A stretch of 64,000 nucleotides of DNA from Neckera pumila (GCA_963969595.1 OZ018408.1:8367823-8431822); one strand, 5' to 3'. Positions 1 through 13,374 are shown, numbered from the stretch's first letter. Notes: generated from the sequence alone by a model not told the origin. A program made the numbers and translations.

Positions 1-154
1 GGCAAGCCCATTCTTGATCAATGGCAACTTTATTAGGTGTCAATGTATTATTCATTATTGATGAATCAAATAAGAATAAAAAGCTATGGTTACATTTGGA
101 TCAAGTTATTGATCGGAAATGGGAGGGTGATCGGAAAGGGGTTGGCTACCTTAA

Positions 155-791
155 CCCTAAATGCCCAAGGCCTGTTTTGGGCTTCCTGAAATTTGTTCTA
201 AATTGAACAAAATGCCAACATTTTGATAAGTTGTGTCAATTTTTTTTGCACTGTAACCGTACAAATTCAAACTAGACATGTTAGAGATCTCATAGGAAAA
301 GAAAACACAACAATACCACTTATGGAGTCAAAGATTATAATGTTCGACCATGAGGGTGCTAAAATTGCAAAAATCTTTCAATCTTCTTTACACAAATCAA
401 AGCTAAAAAGTTGGTGACCAAAAAAATATGAGGTTGAAGGGCCTAACTTGTATAACCCCGATTAATTTATGGCTTCTTAAAATCTATTTCAAGATTTTTT
501 TAAATGAATTTTGAATGTGTGTTTTTCTCCAAGATCTAGTGTATTTGAGGCTCATTTCCAAGAGCTTTCAACACTACAGGAAGTCAAGATTGCACTGGGT
601 ACCCTTGTACAAAATCATGAATAGAAAATCACTATCATTTATTTTCAAGATCGGATTTTTGTAGCTAAAAGTAGACTTCAAAAATAACTTTTTAAAAATA
701 TATAACCTACTAAAAATAGCAACTTGGTTAGGTTTTATTTAACTTCAAAGTTTTGCAAACACCACACTTGGGTGCCTCGGGCATTTAGGGG
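155..791. mobile_element. piggyBac-like non-autonomous element (637 bp, variant ends)
   Basis: Flanked on both sides by TTAA (151-154 and 792-795). The left end reads CCCTAAATGCCC and the right end GGGCATTTAGGGG, so the tips are inverted repeats of about 12 bp. TTAA target duplication with CCC-type tips is the hallmark of the piggyBac superfamily. The tip differs from the main family in this window (ATGCCC in place of AGGNCC), which suggests a subfamily. No coding capacity is visible; the short open frames inside are chance. The boundaries are seen in the sequence; the superfamily is inferred. Confidence 0.6.
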
Positions 792-894
792 TTAATAATA
801 AATCAAAAACAACTGAACACCCAACTGAAGTTCCCGTCACGCCTGACGGGGCATATACGGGGCAGGTCCATCGCGGGGAACCCACTCGAAGCCT

Positions 895-900
895 CACGTG
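895..900. promoter_or_regulatory. CACGTG G-box upstream of HGO
   Basis: A palindromic CACGTG lies about 140 bp before the inferred first 5'UTR donor site of the homogentisate dioxygenase gene, in the short GC-rich stretch (about 830-1040) that looks like its core promoter and leader. G-boxes bind bZIP and bHLH factors. One 6-bp match is weak evidence by itself. Confidence 0.3.
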
Positions 901-1040
901 CCTCGCTTTCTTCTTTCAAACACCCTTCTCAGTCACCACCACCACCGAGCTTCGCAGCACGTTGCGTCGATTTCCAACTACCAAAGCTTTCCAAATTTCA
1001 CCGCGCATCAGCTCCTCTTAAAACTCTGAAAGCTCCACAG

Positions 1041-1480
1041 GTGCGTTTCTCCCTTCTGCCTTTCGTTTCAGTCCAAAATTGGCTTTCCACAACCTGCGAA
1101 TTGCGCTTGTTCTCTGTTTCTTGGTGGCGACGGGGACTTTTGTCTTTTCATTTTCTTTTGTTTCGTTCTTTCTGTATGAGTGCAAATGGACGAGAGGTTC
1201 AGACGGTGTGACGCGATCTGAGGATTTGAGTGTCTGCGTGCAAGGAGTTTCTCCTTGCAAAAGAAACGATCGGTGTATATTTGTGCTTGTGCTTTAGAAT
1301 TGTTTTTCGCTACGACTCCGATTCGTTCTAGGCGATTCTAGTTTAGTGCAACTTTTAGTTCCACTACTGCGATCGGTGGATTTGATGTTCGTGTTCGTGT
1401 CGTTATTGGTTTTGGAAGGATCGGTACATTGGAGTTTCTTGTTTATGGCGTTCTTGGTTTTGGAATGATCGGTGCATTTG

Positions 1481-1515
<35 letters not shown>

Positions 1516-1998
1516 CCTTCTTGGTTTTGGAATATTATTCGAAGAATTCAGTTGTCGGTTTTGGTATATAAAAATCTAGAGAATCCTTGTTGAGCACCCA
1601 CTGAATTGGCGTGAAAAGCATGAAAAGCGATCACTCGCTGATTTGGCATGAAAACGAATCCTTAACGCGGGAAATGAAAAGTAATCCTAGACACCTTGCT
1701 TTTGCTCAAGTTGAGCTCAATTTGAATGAATGAGAGGTTCTCGAGCCAAATTGTGAGAGTATGTAGAGCTTTTAAATTTGCTTGATTTGCGCTGATTTGG
1801 CATGACTTTGCTCTAAATCGAGCTCTAAATTCAGCGTAGGTGGCACTGTTATCCAAAGGTCCCATGTCACTTGCTAACAAGGATGTTATTTACATACTCC
1901 GTAAGGTTTTGGTTGATCTCTGTGAACTTGCTCTTTGCGAATTTTTGCTTTAACAAATCTTGCAAAACCTAGTTTGATATCTTGATTTTGGGCTGCAG
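1041..1998 (+). other. Inferred 5'UTR intron of the HGO gene
   Basis: CACAG|GTGCGT at 1040/1041 is a good donor site and GGCTGCAG|GTGT at 1998/1999 a good acceptor. The resulting leader joins directly to the HGO start at 2055. The stretch between is T-rich, has no conserved frame and contains a (TG)15 tract. Leader introns are common in plant housekeeping genes. This is inferred from splice consensus only; a transcript would settle it. Confidence 0.5.
1485..1514. repeat. (TG)15 microsatellite
   Basis: An uninterrupted TG dinucleotide run of 30 bp inside the inferred HGO leader intron. It is probably length-variable. Confidence 0.9.
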
Positions 1999-2054
1999 GT
2001 GTATCCGAGCATCCACATGCTCTGAATGTGTGCAGGAAGGCGTAGTTGAGGGCA

Positions 2055-5000
2055 ATGGAGAGAATCAATGGATTGATGAAGGAGTTGAAAGTAAACGGAG
2101 GCGTCGTGAATGGAGAGCATGATGTGGGGTTTGAAGAGTTGGAGTACCAACATGGGTTTGGCAACCATTTTTCCACGGAGGTTTTGAAGGGGGCGCTCCC
2201 GGTGGGACAGAACAGCCCTCTCAAGTGTCCCTATGGGCTTTACGCTGAACAGATCTCTGGCACTGCGTTCACTGTTCCCCGGATGCATAATCAGCGAAGG
2301 TATGTCCTCAATTTTTCTATATCAGAACTATTGGTATGTGCAAGTGTGTTGCCTAAGGTAGAGGATACTGTTTTGTGTCACTTAAAGCATTCTTTGCATA
2401 TGACTTTCGGGGCTATAGAGGGATCTTGGGTATAAGAACGAAATTTGTCGAGAACAAATTTTTTTCTCACTCAATGTATGATGATTTCTCACGCAATTTC
2501 AAAGTGGGAGGCTCTAGACCTTTGTAAGTGACATTGGACAACCCCATTTCCATTCAAAGACCAGTGGCTTTAATCATTTAACTAAGTTACACTTACACTC
2601 AACTTGCTCATTGAAAGCCCACCAGGTGTACTGGAAGAGATGAGTTGCTGTTGATAACATGGGTCAGTCAATAGGGATCCAGTCCGAAACGGTTTGGTAT
2701 CCTCTACCTTATCTGGTTCTCCCTCCCTCTGGTTGGTTCTCCTAATGAAAAGTGTTGTTTTGTTGTAACAGCTGGTTATATAGGATAAAACCATCGGTAA
2801 CGCATGAGCCGTTTCATCCCCGTGAGCCGACCAACCAGCGACTAGTGAGCGATTTCAGTTCCACTTCGGCTGCATCTGTAACTCCCACGCAGCTCAGATG
2901 GAAACCACCCCCTCTTCCCGAGACTGAACTCAATTTCATCGATGGACTGTACACCATTTGTGGAGCTGGGAGTCCGTTTCTGCGTCATGGCTATGCCGTC
3001 CATATGTACATTCATAAATCTATCTCCTTTCCCCCTTTCTTATTCAGTTCCTTGAAGCTCTCTTTCTGATTTCTACTTAACATTCATCGTCCTTGGAAGT
3101 GTTCATGAAAAAGAATCTAGACTGCGTTTGAACACAACCTTGAGTTCTAGATAGTCTTTGCAACCCACATCCTAAATTTTTTAGAATTTTACTAGCTTCG
3201 TGTGTCAAGTCTTTGTAGAGATTATGTCGTTTTTGCATTTGATTCTATAATGATCATACAGTTCTCTACAGTAGAGGAAGGTGCACAATCCCAATTGCTC
3301 TATAATGTTATGTACTTCCGTATATTTTTCTCATGAAATGCACTTGGGACGTGTCTTTAGGTACACTGCGAACATTTCCATGGAGGGCTGTGCATTTGCC
3401 AACGCAGACGGGGATCTTCTTATCGTTCCACAACTAGGACGTAAGCTTTCGACTTTCCATTTTGATTTTGAAATAGGGCTGGATAGTTGGTGAAATATTA
3501 TTAGGTCACATCTGCTCCAACCAAGCAGCGCCAACTAGGTAACTGGGGCGTTTAAGGACCATTAGCTAGTTGGAAGTAAACCAATCTATGGTGTGCGTAC
3601 ACTGGCAAGATTACTCATGATGAGTTAGTCTTTCAAGGTCATTTCTGCCACTTGATTAGTGCGATTGGATTTAGACTTCAAACCATTGGCCCAGTTAATT
3701 ACTTGTGCAAAATTAAGGAGTTAAATTCCTTGGTGAAAATCATTTCACTGGAAGATAAATAGCCGGAGTTACCGGTAGTACCAATATGCTACTTGATTGG
3801 TGGGGCTGGTTTTAGCATGATAAACCATTAGTTTGGAAAAAGTTTGTTTACTTATGCAAATGAAGGATGTCAGTTTAACTAATTAATGCAATTTTCTTGC
3901 ATTATAGTAGTAATTAGCATCTAGTGGAAATGAATGTAATTTCAATGCAAGTTAGTAGGAATTAGCACCAATTTGCTATCTGACAAACTTCGGCAGTGCG
4001 GGAATTAAGAACCTAATTCCAGTCAGAGAAATTGCTACTTGGTTGGTGTTTGGTCATGTGCTGGTGTATCCCACCGAACTTGCTAAGGATGGTGTATCAA
4101 TATCTTGATTATCATCTCCTGATGATTTTCTGTAGCTGTCCGAGTGCAAGGTGCTTGTCAAAGCACTACTTTGAAATTCAATTTATCTCCTAAAGGATCC
4201 AAAAGTCCCCGACATTAGGACACCGGATATGCATTATCCTTGTTAACAAGAAGCTAAATTTAACTGCTAGAATTTAGCTGCTGCTGCTCGAGGAAATGCC
4301 TCTGTCAAGTCCATATGAAATTCTAGCAGTTTTGATTAGTTCATATGGAGACATTCTTTTTCCAGTATTACTTGTTTGACCAGCACATGCAATGTTCTTC
4401 ACTGATTCTGGTGGCCTCTCCCGACTTATGGCTTTCACAATATGATCAATCGAATTTGGAGGTGTTAACGAGGAGTAGTAGTTGTGATAATTCTGATCTG
4501 GGTGATGTTCTTCTGATGACAGGCCTATGGATCAAGACGGAGATGGGCAGACTAGAGGTTAAGCCAGGGGAACTTGTGGTTTTGCAGCTGGGTATACGCT
4601 TTGCTATTGAGCTGCCGGATGGTCCTTCTAGAGGTTACGTTGTCGAGGTTTTCAGTGGCCATTTTCAGTTACCCGACCTCGGCCCAATTGGTATGCTCTT
4701 CTTATTTTTCTGAAACCATGTATTCTCAAGTTATACCAAGTTCTGCACTGTCATTGGCATAACAATTTAATTAGTAAAGAATGCCACAGATCTGGAAATG
4801 GACTGTCACTTGGAGGAACTTTCATGAGACCTAGCACTTACAGGGGTTTGAGTTGTGGGGAGATGCAGGTGCAAATGGGCTTGCAGACCCTCGAGACTTC
4901 CTCACTCCCAAAGCTTGGTTCGAGGAAAAATACTATGGAACAAGTGGTTTCACTGTTATTCATAAATTTGGCGGCGCACTCTTTGATGCCAAGCAGGACT

Positions 5001-7364
5001 TTTCTCCCTTTAACGTCGTTGCTTGGCATGGAAATTATGCCCCATATATGGTGAGACGAATTTTTCTAGCTCTTTTCTTTTTTAACGTAAACTGCCGAAT
5101 CCATGGCAAAGGTTCAGAAACTTTGACCTGGACATCATGCAACACTTTTGTTAGAGTTTCGAGTTTCACCCTCATTTCCATCTTCCAACCTTTGCATCTC
5201 AAGTTGTGAATCTCCAATGCTAGATTTTATTAAAGATTTGAGTTTGTAGAGGTGTAATTAGTCAATACTAAATATCCATATCTCTTGTTGTGCACCTCCT
5301 AATACACTTTTACAATTGAATTTGAATTTTCGGGGTGCAATTAGTCTCATGGGTTAAGGTGTACTCCATTCAATTATCTGTTTAACTTGTTTAAACGAGG
5401 TCAAAGGGAGTCAACGTGAAAAGTTGGGGTGAGGCATATCGATTGAATCTAATGTCCCCGAAGTCATGGGGACTTGTTAGGAATATTTCCCTTTTATCAA
5501 ATGAAGTTTTGGGAGTATAGGCGTTGATCAGAGCGTGTTTCTTCCTTGCGTTCAGTACAATTTGAAGAAGTTCTGCCCCTTCAACACTGTGTTGTTCGAT
5601 CACGCCGATCCTTCCATCAATACAGGTATAGTCTAAATTTCTATCTGCATAACTATCTGCAAAACTAGGAATTCTGATGCCAACTTTGCTTCGTACAAAG
5701 AACTTCGATAAGTTTAATGTTATTGTTATTACTGCATACTAGATTGTCCTCGTGCATAAGAATGACCTTGTTGACTGAATTGTTTTTCAGTATTGACTGT
5801 ACCGTCGGAGAAGCCCGGTGTGGCTGTGGTGGACTTTGTGGTCTTTCCTCCAAGGTGGTCTGTTGCCGAGCACACTTTTCGACCGCCCTACTTTCACCGG
5901 AATTGCATGAGTGAATTCATGGGTCTTATTTATGGCATGTATGAGGTAAGCGTCAACAGCTTTGGAAATAGCCAAATTAACAGCTTGAGAGCCTGATAGG
6001 AGGGGGAATGTAGATTTGAGGCAAGATGAATTATGGTCTGAGAAGAATCTAGACATGAGATCTTCATTATTGTAAGTTTCCTTTTCTTCTCTTCTCTGCA
6101 TGAACTGATTTTTAACCTTGCACTAAAGCCAGCGATGAAGCTAGTTAGTCACATCACTAAAGAATAGTCTAAAAATGCCTTCTCAGTTGACTTCGACTTG
6201 GATGTACTTCATCCATTTCTTATGCTCCCAGCCTTGAAATTGTCCTTCATCCACCCACCCAGTGGATGCCGGCTCTCTTAAGGGTTTTAACATTAGAAGT
6301 ACTGTAAACCAGAAAGGTGTCCTATTTACAGAGCAGAGTTTTCATTCAGACTTGAGTTATTGGTGAATACTGCATGCAGCTAATTTGCAAAAGTTATAAT
6401 GTATCAGGGAAAGGCCGACGGCTTCATTCCAGGAGGAGCGAGTCTTCACAACTGCATGACTCCTCATGGTGTAGATACTGCTACCTATGAGGTATTTTCC
6501 TCCTTTCGTTCTTGTCCCTAAAGTCAAAACACAAATTCATATCAGAGAAAATTGTTTAATAAAAAGTCACTGGGCCTACCCAACATTCAGTGGCATGACA
6601 ACAAGGCATATGCCTTTTAGAAACTGCATCCTAAAAGCATTACATGGTGAATCGACTTTTTCACCCACTGAAAATACTGATATATGGATGTGCAGGGTTG
6701 GATCTTAATGTTATTGATATTACACTAGTCAAAATCATGTCTTGTTCCAACCTGGGCGTTTGTCCAACTTGGCTGCAATCGGTCACTGAAGTTGGAACTT
6801 GGTTGGAATGAACGATGATCTCCCTGACTGGAAAATGACATGACTTTCACTGCACTGTTTTATCCTGTTAGTGCAGAGCACTAATTTATCAAGTCACTCT
6901 ATTTGAAATTATTGCAGGCTAAAATATTACTATATAATACAATTTCCATACAATTTCCACCAGAAAGTAATTCGTAGTAACACCAGTTTGCACCCTCACT
7001 AATAGGATAAATCAGTGGTGTTACTTCTTGTTACTAGCATTTATGACTTGAACGAATAAGTACTTCCTATTCATAGCATTCACGACTTATATTTTGAAGA
7101 CCTTTATGATGTGGTTTGGGAATTGACTGGGACATTTCGATAATTTTTTTGCAGAGAACTATCTGTGAGGACCCAAAGCCATCCAAAATACCGGATCATG
7201 CGTTAGCCTTCATGTTCGAGTCATCTCTGATCCCTCGTATCACTCCTTGGGCCCTCAACTGTCCCCAACTGGATCCTGATTATTATAAGTGTTGGATAGC
7301 CTTACGCTCCCATTTTGATCGCGCGAGTGTACCAGAGGCAGAAGATTCTGAACATGTAAGGTAA
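2055..7364 (+). CDS. HGO: Homogentisate 1,2-dioxygenase, complete, nine coding exons
   Basis: Opens the ring of homogentisate to 4-maleylacetoacetate, using Fe(II) and O2, in tyrosine breakdown; it competes with tocopherol and plastoquinone synthesis for the same substrate. Exons, all GT-AG and in phase: 2055-2299, 2772-3005, 3361-3440, 4523-4690, 4869-5050, 5556-5625, 5791-5945, 6408-6491, 7155-7364. This gives 475 residues, against about 461 in Arabidopsis and 445 in human. The iron ligands are all present: His362 and Glu368 (in FHRNCMSEF) and His398 (in MTPHG). Active-site His319 (in FDHADPSI) is also present. All four sit at a constant +27 offset from human His335, Glu341, His371 and His292. 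The start is the first ATG after the leader, just before the conserved YQHGFGNHF block. A strong alternative donor (GTAAGG at 7356) overlaps the last codons, so a further short 3' exon cannot be excluded. Confidence 0.96.
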
Positions 7365-7667
7365 TCACACACCTTCAAACGACAGTTGAAGCATACTTTT
7401 TATTATTAGAATAACTGTCACATTGTATATATTCTTGTTAGCAAGTCTAGCAAGATTTTATCTCTCATCTCACTCAAACAAGATTCATCTCACAATAGAA
7501 TGCAATATTTGGATACCATATGCAAAGTTATGAGGGTTCAAATTTGCGTTCTTCGATGATCTAAGACAAACCAACACAAGCTCTGATGTTGAGGTGGTGT
7601 ACATTCTCAAAACTTATATGTACTCATTCTGCAAGATTTTGAAGTATCACATGTGTAGAAATGAGGT

Positions 7668-8285
7668 GTGCTTACCTCAATGGAGGAACTTGATCCGCGA
7701 GACGTTAAGTACCCCTCCACGTTAAAAGGGGGGGCCTGTCAGTGGGGCCCTGTTCAGGTGGGAGCGTCGCAGCTCGCCGGCCCTGCCCGGATCTCAGCCC
7801 GGCCTCCCGGCCCTCCGTTGCTTCGTTACTCAGGCCCTCCGGCGCTCCGTTCCTCCGTCGGTTCTTTTAGGCTCTGGCCTTGCCGAGCCCTCCGTCCCTC
7901 CGTTCTTGCCGAAAGTTACGACCTCCCGTCCCTTAACCTTTCATCCTTCAACCTTTGTCCTTCAGTTTCTCAACTCCCGCTCCAGATTGCCGCTCAGCCT
8001 CGCCGCTCCTGCTCCAACTTGCCTCCTGGTCCAGCTCGTTTCCTAGCTAGTCTTGCTTGCCTCCTGCTCCAGCTCGCTTCCTGGTCTAGCTTGCTCGCCT
8101 CCTGCTCCAACTCAACTCCTGTGTTGCACCATTTGTTACCTCATACGGAGTACAAAATTAGGTTTTCACGCAGATGGTGTTGCGCCTCCTGCAGTAGCAC
8201 AACAGGAAGAGCTTTTCCACTAGACGATCATGCGCAGACTGAAATGTGTGCAGAACAAGCCGTCAATAACTCCAGATTTGCATGA
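7668..8285. other. GC-rich island with degenerate CTCCTGCTCCAGCTCGC-type repeats
   Basis: About 600 bp of C- and T-rich, GC-rich sequence in otherwise AT-rich DNA downstream of HGO. Around 7985-8125 a unit of roughly 30-40 bp (variants of GCCTCCTGCTCCAGCTCGCTTCCTGG, here described rather than listed) is repeated about four times. An open frame of 205 codons runs through it, but the translation is low-complexity Ser/Pro/Leu/Arg with no recognisable domain. I regard it as a minisatellite-like island and not a gene. Confidence 0.4.
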
Positions 8286-8788
8286 AAACGATCCTTGAGA
8301 AACCGCGAATATTCAATGCGAAACTACCGTTATAACAAGAAGCAAAAGTCTCTTAATATGTCGACTTCTGCACTAGGTCTCTCTCCTCCACTTCTCCTAA
8401 GCTCAATTCAGGTTGCGCTACCGGCATTAGATCGTGTGCGAAGCAGTATAGGGAGGCGAAATTACAATTCTTGAAGAGTCTTCGGCGATTGAGAACTGTG
8501 CGTGCGCTAAAACAAATGGAGGTCCACTTTCTCGTACTACAAGATGAAGGTCGAAGTCGATGGTTTCACTGTTTGTCAACTGGAGTTGGGATTTCATCCG
8601 TTTATGTTAGAATTTATCCTTCCTTTGTGTTGTCTACAAATAGATGTCATCCACGTCTCTGATGTCTGTGATCCGTTCACGTATTGAGGTAGTTTTCTCA
8701 AATGCTCCGAATACTAATCAAGGAACCCTAAACCCTTAAGACATCCTTTTTTTGTTTTTGTTTTTGTTTATTTTGTTTTTTTGTTTGT

Positions 8789-9000
8789 TACATTGAGATC
8801 TTCCAGACAATGTGTCCTCTGTCTGCATGCTTGGAACTATCAAAAAGCCTTGGGGTGCATGGCCTTAGTTTTGTGGCTTTTAAACGTACGTTGTAGAGGT
8901 TATTGAATTTTGTAGTTATTTTTTTATTTGAAAATTAGAAAATTAGAAAATTACTTTCACTTTTATTATGGCTGTTAGCAATGGCATAGGGCATATTAGT
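8789..9000. repeat. Copy 1 of a dispersed repeat (TACATTGAGATC...GGGCATATTAG)
   Basis: This starts TACATTGAGATCTTCC and ends ...GGCATAGGGCATATTAG. The same order of blocks recurs at 19011-19383: the GTGCTTGG-type block, AAAAGC(C/T)(T)TGG, GTGCATGG..TT, TTTTGTGGC, TTATTGAATTTT, AAAATTAGAAAATTAGA and GGCA..GGCA(C)A. A poly-T/TTTTG tract precedes both copies. No coding potential. The class is unknown; the T-rich head could mean a retroposed element. Confidence 0.6.
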
Positions 9001-9388
9001 TTTAGATTTAAACCTTATAAGGCAAATTATTCTAGACTTTGTAAGACTTCATTATATTTCTATTGTAAATTATACATTTGTAAAATGTATAATTTATAAT
9101 TTGCATATTATATGTTTTAATTTAATTAATTTCTTTATAATAAAAAAGATGGAGAAGAATTTTATATGATTTTTTTGAAATTTTCTTTTCAAAAATCTTA
9201 TTAATATCAAAAATTCTTGAAATTGAAAGAGTTTTTTAGGAAGAAAAAAAGTAATAGTGAAGAACATACTGATGTAGTTTAAATATTCTTCTAACCAAGA
9301 GGTATTCAATAAATAGAATAAAAATAGTGGAAAATTTCACATTTAAAAAAAGATATTATTTGAGTTCTATTGCCTTGGAGGAGCTTAA

Positions 9389-10310
9389 CCCCTAAAGGAC
9401 CATTTGTCCCCTCGGGGGACAATTTGGATCCGGGTAGGTTCCTACTATCTCAATTTTTTGTAATTATTTTGGAATTTTTTGTGGTTGTATATTTTTGCAA
9501 GAGCTTTGTGAATATATGATTTTTATTTTAATTGATGCCCGGGAGCAAAGTTATGGCACAATAAGCAAACATGGAGTTTAGCGGGCAGCACAAAAAAAAT
9601 CACAATAAGTCAAAATAATTTTTTTTCAATTTTTTTTTTCAAATATTAAATTTTTGTCTATATGTGAAGCTTTGTTTCATTCAATTTGGACTAATAACGA
9701 GAAAGTTATGGACAATCTTAGATTTTCGAGCAATCTAAGCATCTTCTTGAACAAATAACTTGTTGAATTCATTTTCGAATGCAATTTTTAGAACTTTTCA
9801 AAAAAAATTGTTAGATAAGGTTAGATTCTTTTGCTAGAACAATCTCACCATTGGGATTGTTGTGATTCAATTCTATCTAAAAGCTATTAAAAGTTTAGTT
9901 TTTTCTTCAATCTTAAACCGACCTGTACTTAACAATTTTTTAATGAGTGAAAACTAAGTGTTTTTTTTCTCCTAAACTATTTTGTAGATTCTCAACTCAA
10001 CAACTTAATATAAATAAGTAGAAAATCAAAATTAGTAGTGCAAAAATTAGAACCAAAAAGATTCAAAGCCAAGAAGTTTAGTCAAGCAAGGTGCATAAAA
10101 ACTTATTTTCTTCACTTGAAATGCATATATCTCACAATGTACATAGTTAAAGTTTCTGAAATTTCTTCCACGTATTCATATACTAGTCAAGTACAAGATC
10201 TTTTGGTTGAATATGCAAAAAATACAAAATATTAAGCCCTTTTCTCTTTGCAATAGAAATGACACTTTTGAGTGTTTTTTTATAGTAAAATCACCTTGGT
10301 CCTTTAGTCA
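9389..10310. mobile_element. piggyBac-like non-autonomous element, ~920-bp copy
   Basis: The left end reads TTAA (9385-9388) then CCCCTAAAGGACC, followed by the palindrome GTCCCCTCGGGGGAC. The right end is a degenerate GGTCCTTTAGTCAAATAA. The sequence is closely similar throughout to 50095-51014 and, in reverse orientation, to 21640-22552. There is no transposase frame. It is a decayed copy because the right tip and right TTAA are damaged. Confidence 0.65.
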
Positions 10311-10380
10311 AATAAAAAACTATGTGAGAATTGTAATTTTTAACATTCAAAATGACCGTAACTCTTGCAATGTCATGTAA

Positions 10381-11301
10381 CCCCTAAAGTTCCATGACTA
10401 AGTTTTCAACGAAAATGCTGGAAAACTGTCATTTTCTTTACAAGTATTGAATTTTTGAAAATAAGTTGTTATTGAAAACATGTAACCGTAGGATCTTATA
10501 GTATGCTGACTTGAAAATATGTGATAGAAATTTAAGAAATTTCCACCGTGTGGATTGGAAGATTTAGCATTCAAATACAGTGAAATCATTTTTTTTGCCC
10601 TGCCAAAAACAAGGCAGCTGCACTTCACAGGCTCAATTTTTGATGAATAAATGTCTATAATGATGGTGCTTCTTTGGATTCTCTTTTGTAGACAAGTTGG
10701 CTACATGCTTTAAAATTTCAATTCATTTGGAATTGTACAACATATAGGAAAAAAATAGTAAGTAGATAGTAGTAGATAATGATTAAAAATACTAAATTGT
10801 CAAGAATTTAATTATGGAATTAAAAAATGCCAATCCCTATGGTTGCAATGTTGTGATAATCAATCTACATCCTGTGATTTTAATTTTTTCAAAAAATATA
10901 GAAAATTGAATAAAACAAAGGGCTTCAAAGTTTATTTAAGAGTAGAAAATCCATAACTACCATGAACTAAAAAGCTCCATAACTTTTGATTCATTGATTA
11001 AAATGGAATGATTCAAAGCTTTACAAGTATATATAACTCTACAAAACCAATTTTAAATTTCTCTTTTTGAAAAAAGTGATTTTTTCTAATCTGCTCAGAC
11101 TGCCCAGTTAAAAAAAAAAGATTTATTAGGCCATAATTTTTTACTAACATTTTCAAATGTCATGAAATTTGGTGCATATGAAAGATATTCCTTGTCTGCA
11201 CCATCTATTAAAATTTGGGCCGAATATATAGAAATCTTCAGTCACATGTATCTGCACAAAATTTCCGTCCAACCATAAAATTCATGTTGGTCCTTTAGAG
11301 G
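10381..11301. mobile_element. piggyBac-like non-autonomous element, ~920-bp copy
   Basis: Begins CCCCTAAAGTTCC after GTAA and ends GGTCCTTTAGAGG before TGTA. The 921-bp span matches the other full copies. Internal blocks (AACCGTAGGATCTTATA, GTGTGGATTGGAAGATTTAGCATT) correspond to those of 21640-22552. Both TTAA sites are mutated, so it is older or more decayed. It lies only about 70 bp from the previous copy. Confidence 0.55.
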
Positions 11302-13374
11302 TGTAGTATGAAAAGAAATAGATAGACAGAACCTCCAGTCCCATAAAGAGTCTAGCGTGAATAAAATATTTGTTCATCTTCAGAGTGAGGTATTGCACAA
11401 CAGACAAAGGGCCATTGGTAAAAGAGTATTTCCCTTTTTGAGAGCAAACACTATTTGTAGGGAGTTGTTCGGACATATTGGAGAGACTCCGAGTGGGTTA
11501 AATGAGACTGAAAGGTTTAAGATGAAAATTATTACAAATAATATGGTAAAAGAATCAAAGTGAGACAAAATATTACATGATTGTCCTTTCTTTATATAAG
11601 ATTTTCATTGTCTCTATAATTTTATATATTGAGATGGTATGATTTCAATACAAAATTGTATTTCAACAAAATTACTTACAAATTCGGTATCTCTTATGTC
11701 AATTTAATATAAATGTCTGAAGTAAATTTTTTTTAAGCTGTTTGTCTCAAAATTAATTCAAGGATTTCTTGCAATTTTTGAAGTAGAAATTGTTCAGTGA
11801 AGTTTTTATACAAAGTTTGCAATTTGGTGTTTTGAAAGAAGAAAGAAATTTGAAGCTTGAAGGCTTGGAATAGAAGTCGCTACATTGAGTTCTACATGCT
11901 GGAAAAAGACATTCAACTTATTTAGTTTGAAGGAATCCTACGCTTTGATTATAATACTATTGAATTATGTAATAGGACTTTGGTCTTGTTATTTTATGGA
12001 ATTTAAAAAAATATATAATTAGGATTGTGGAAAAATAATTATATAATTATAGCTTTATGTTGAGAAAATGACGTTTCGGATTTGTTGTCAAACAATTTTT
12101 GTGTAAGTTCCTTTGGAGAATGGCACATGTAGTTCAATGTGCTTGGTAGTGAACAATGTCACTAGTGGGCTTATTGTGTATTTATTTTTTCTTAGAGATA
12201 TTACCAATTCAGCTTTTTCTTCTACCTAAGAAATACTTGAGATTTAAAAAAACTTAGGAATGAAATTCATGTTTTTAATTGTAATTTTGTTCTCCCATCT
12301 CAAAAAGTGGTCTATTATTTATAAGAATATTTTTTTAGAAATTGTAGTGTGTAAAATTTTCTAAGCAATACAAGCTTAGTAGACAGTATAATTATAAAAG
12401 GTATGGAAGAAATTGTTCTCTGCAACAAAACTACAAGTATTTTGCAACATGTGAACTCAAATTGTAATGCAGGAGTTTGTTCTTAGTACACTTTAACAAT
12501 AAAAGTCATGTAACATTGAACAGGTGGACATAAACCATAAACGTTTGTTTCATTTGTATTGTTCTGTGAACTAACCATATCAAGTGTTTGGGAACCCATA
12601 AAAGTTTTTGCTTAGATGGGGCTTAAGAAGGTTTCTTAAAGCACTTGTTCTTTGGAGGTGCAATTCATTAAATTGCACTTGTAAATAAGCATTGGAGAAC
12701 CATATAATGAACAATGTAGAACTATTTTGATGCAGTAGTAAGTATTCTTGTACATGTGAATATAGAATTTGTACTAAAACAGTTTTGGAAGAAATTGTTG
12801 GACTTTGTCACTATTTTTTAGCTTTTCTTTTAATTGTGGTAGAATCCACATATTCATAGGAAAGACATTGGGGATTTACAAATTAGCAATTGAAATGTAC
12901 AGGTTCCGAGGTTTGAACTTTCACATAATTATTTTTAAGAGAATAGAAAACATGTGGATCAAATGTTTAGAATTTTGTCATGTATGTATCAAAAGTTGTA
13001 ACCAAGTGGTTGAATTTGCACATGTACAACAAAGTTGTACATGTGAAAGGGTTCCAGCAAACTTGAATGATGTCCTTAGTTGAAATTTTGAAGTCATTAA
13101 TTTAGTGAGTGTGCACTTGTAAGGGGTCATAATCAATTTGTAGAGTATGAAATTAAAATAGTCCTCCCCGTATATGCTTTTTGTGTTGTGAAGTTGAAAA
13201 AAGAGAACTTTGGATTTAGTTTGTGACTGGGCTTAATGCTTTGGAAGTTCTAGTTGCAACATGCAATTATTATTGAAATTGAATTGACTACTAGTATAGT
13301 TGCAAAACTTTCTTGAAGCAAAGGAAGGGGATTCTACAAAGCACGTGACTATTATGCACCTGTGACGGTAGAAA
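11302..13374. other. AT-rich stretch, no gene seen
   Basis: About 2 kb of AT-rich sequence upstream of the transposase pseudogene. Open frames are short and low-complexity. The 5' end of the DNA transposon that carried the pseudogene presumably lies here, but I could not identify a terminal inverted repeat. Confidence 0.4.

Noticed and set aside
7668..8285. 205-codon plus-strand open frame downstream of HGO
   Set aside because: The translation is low-complexity Ser/Pro/Leu/Arg from a degenerate GC-rich repeat, with no domain and no splice partner.
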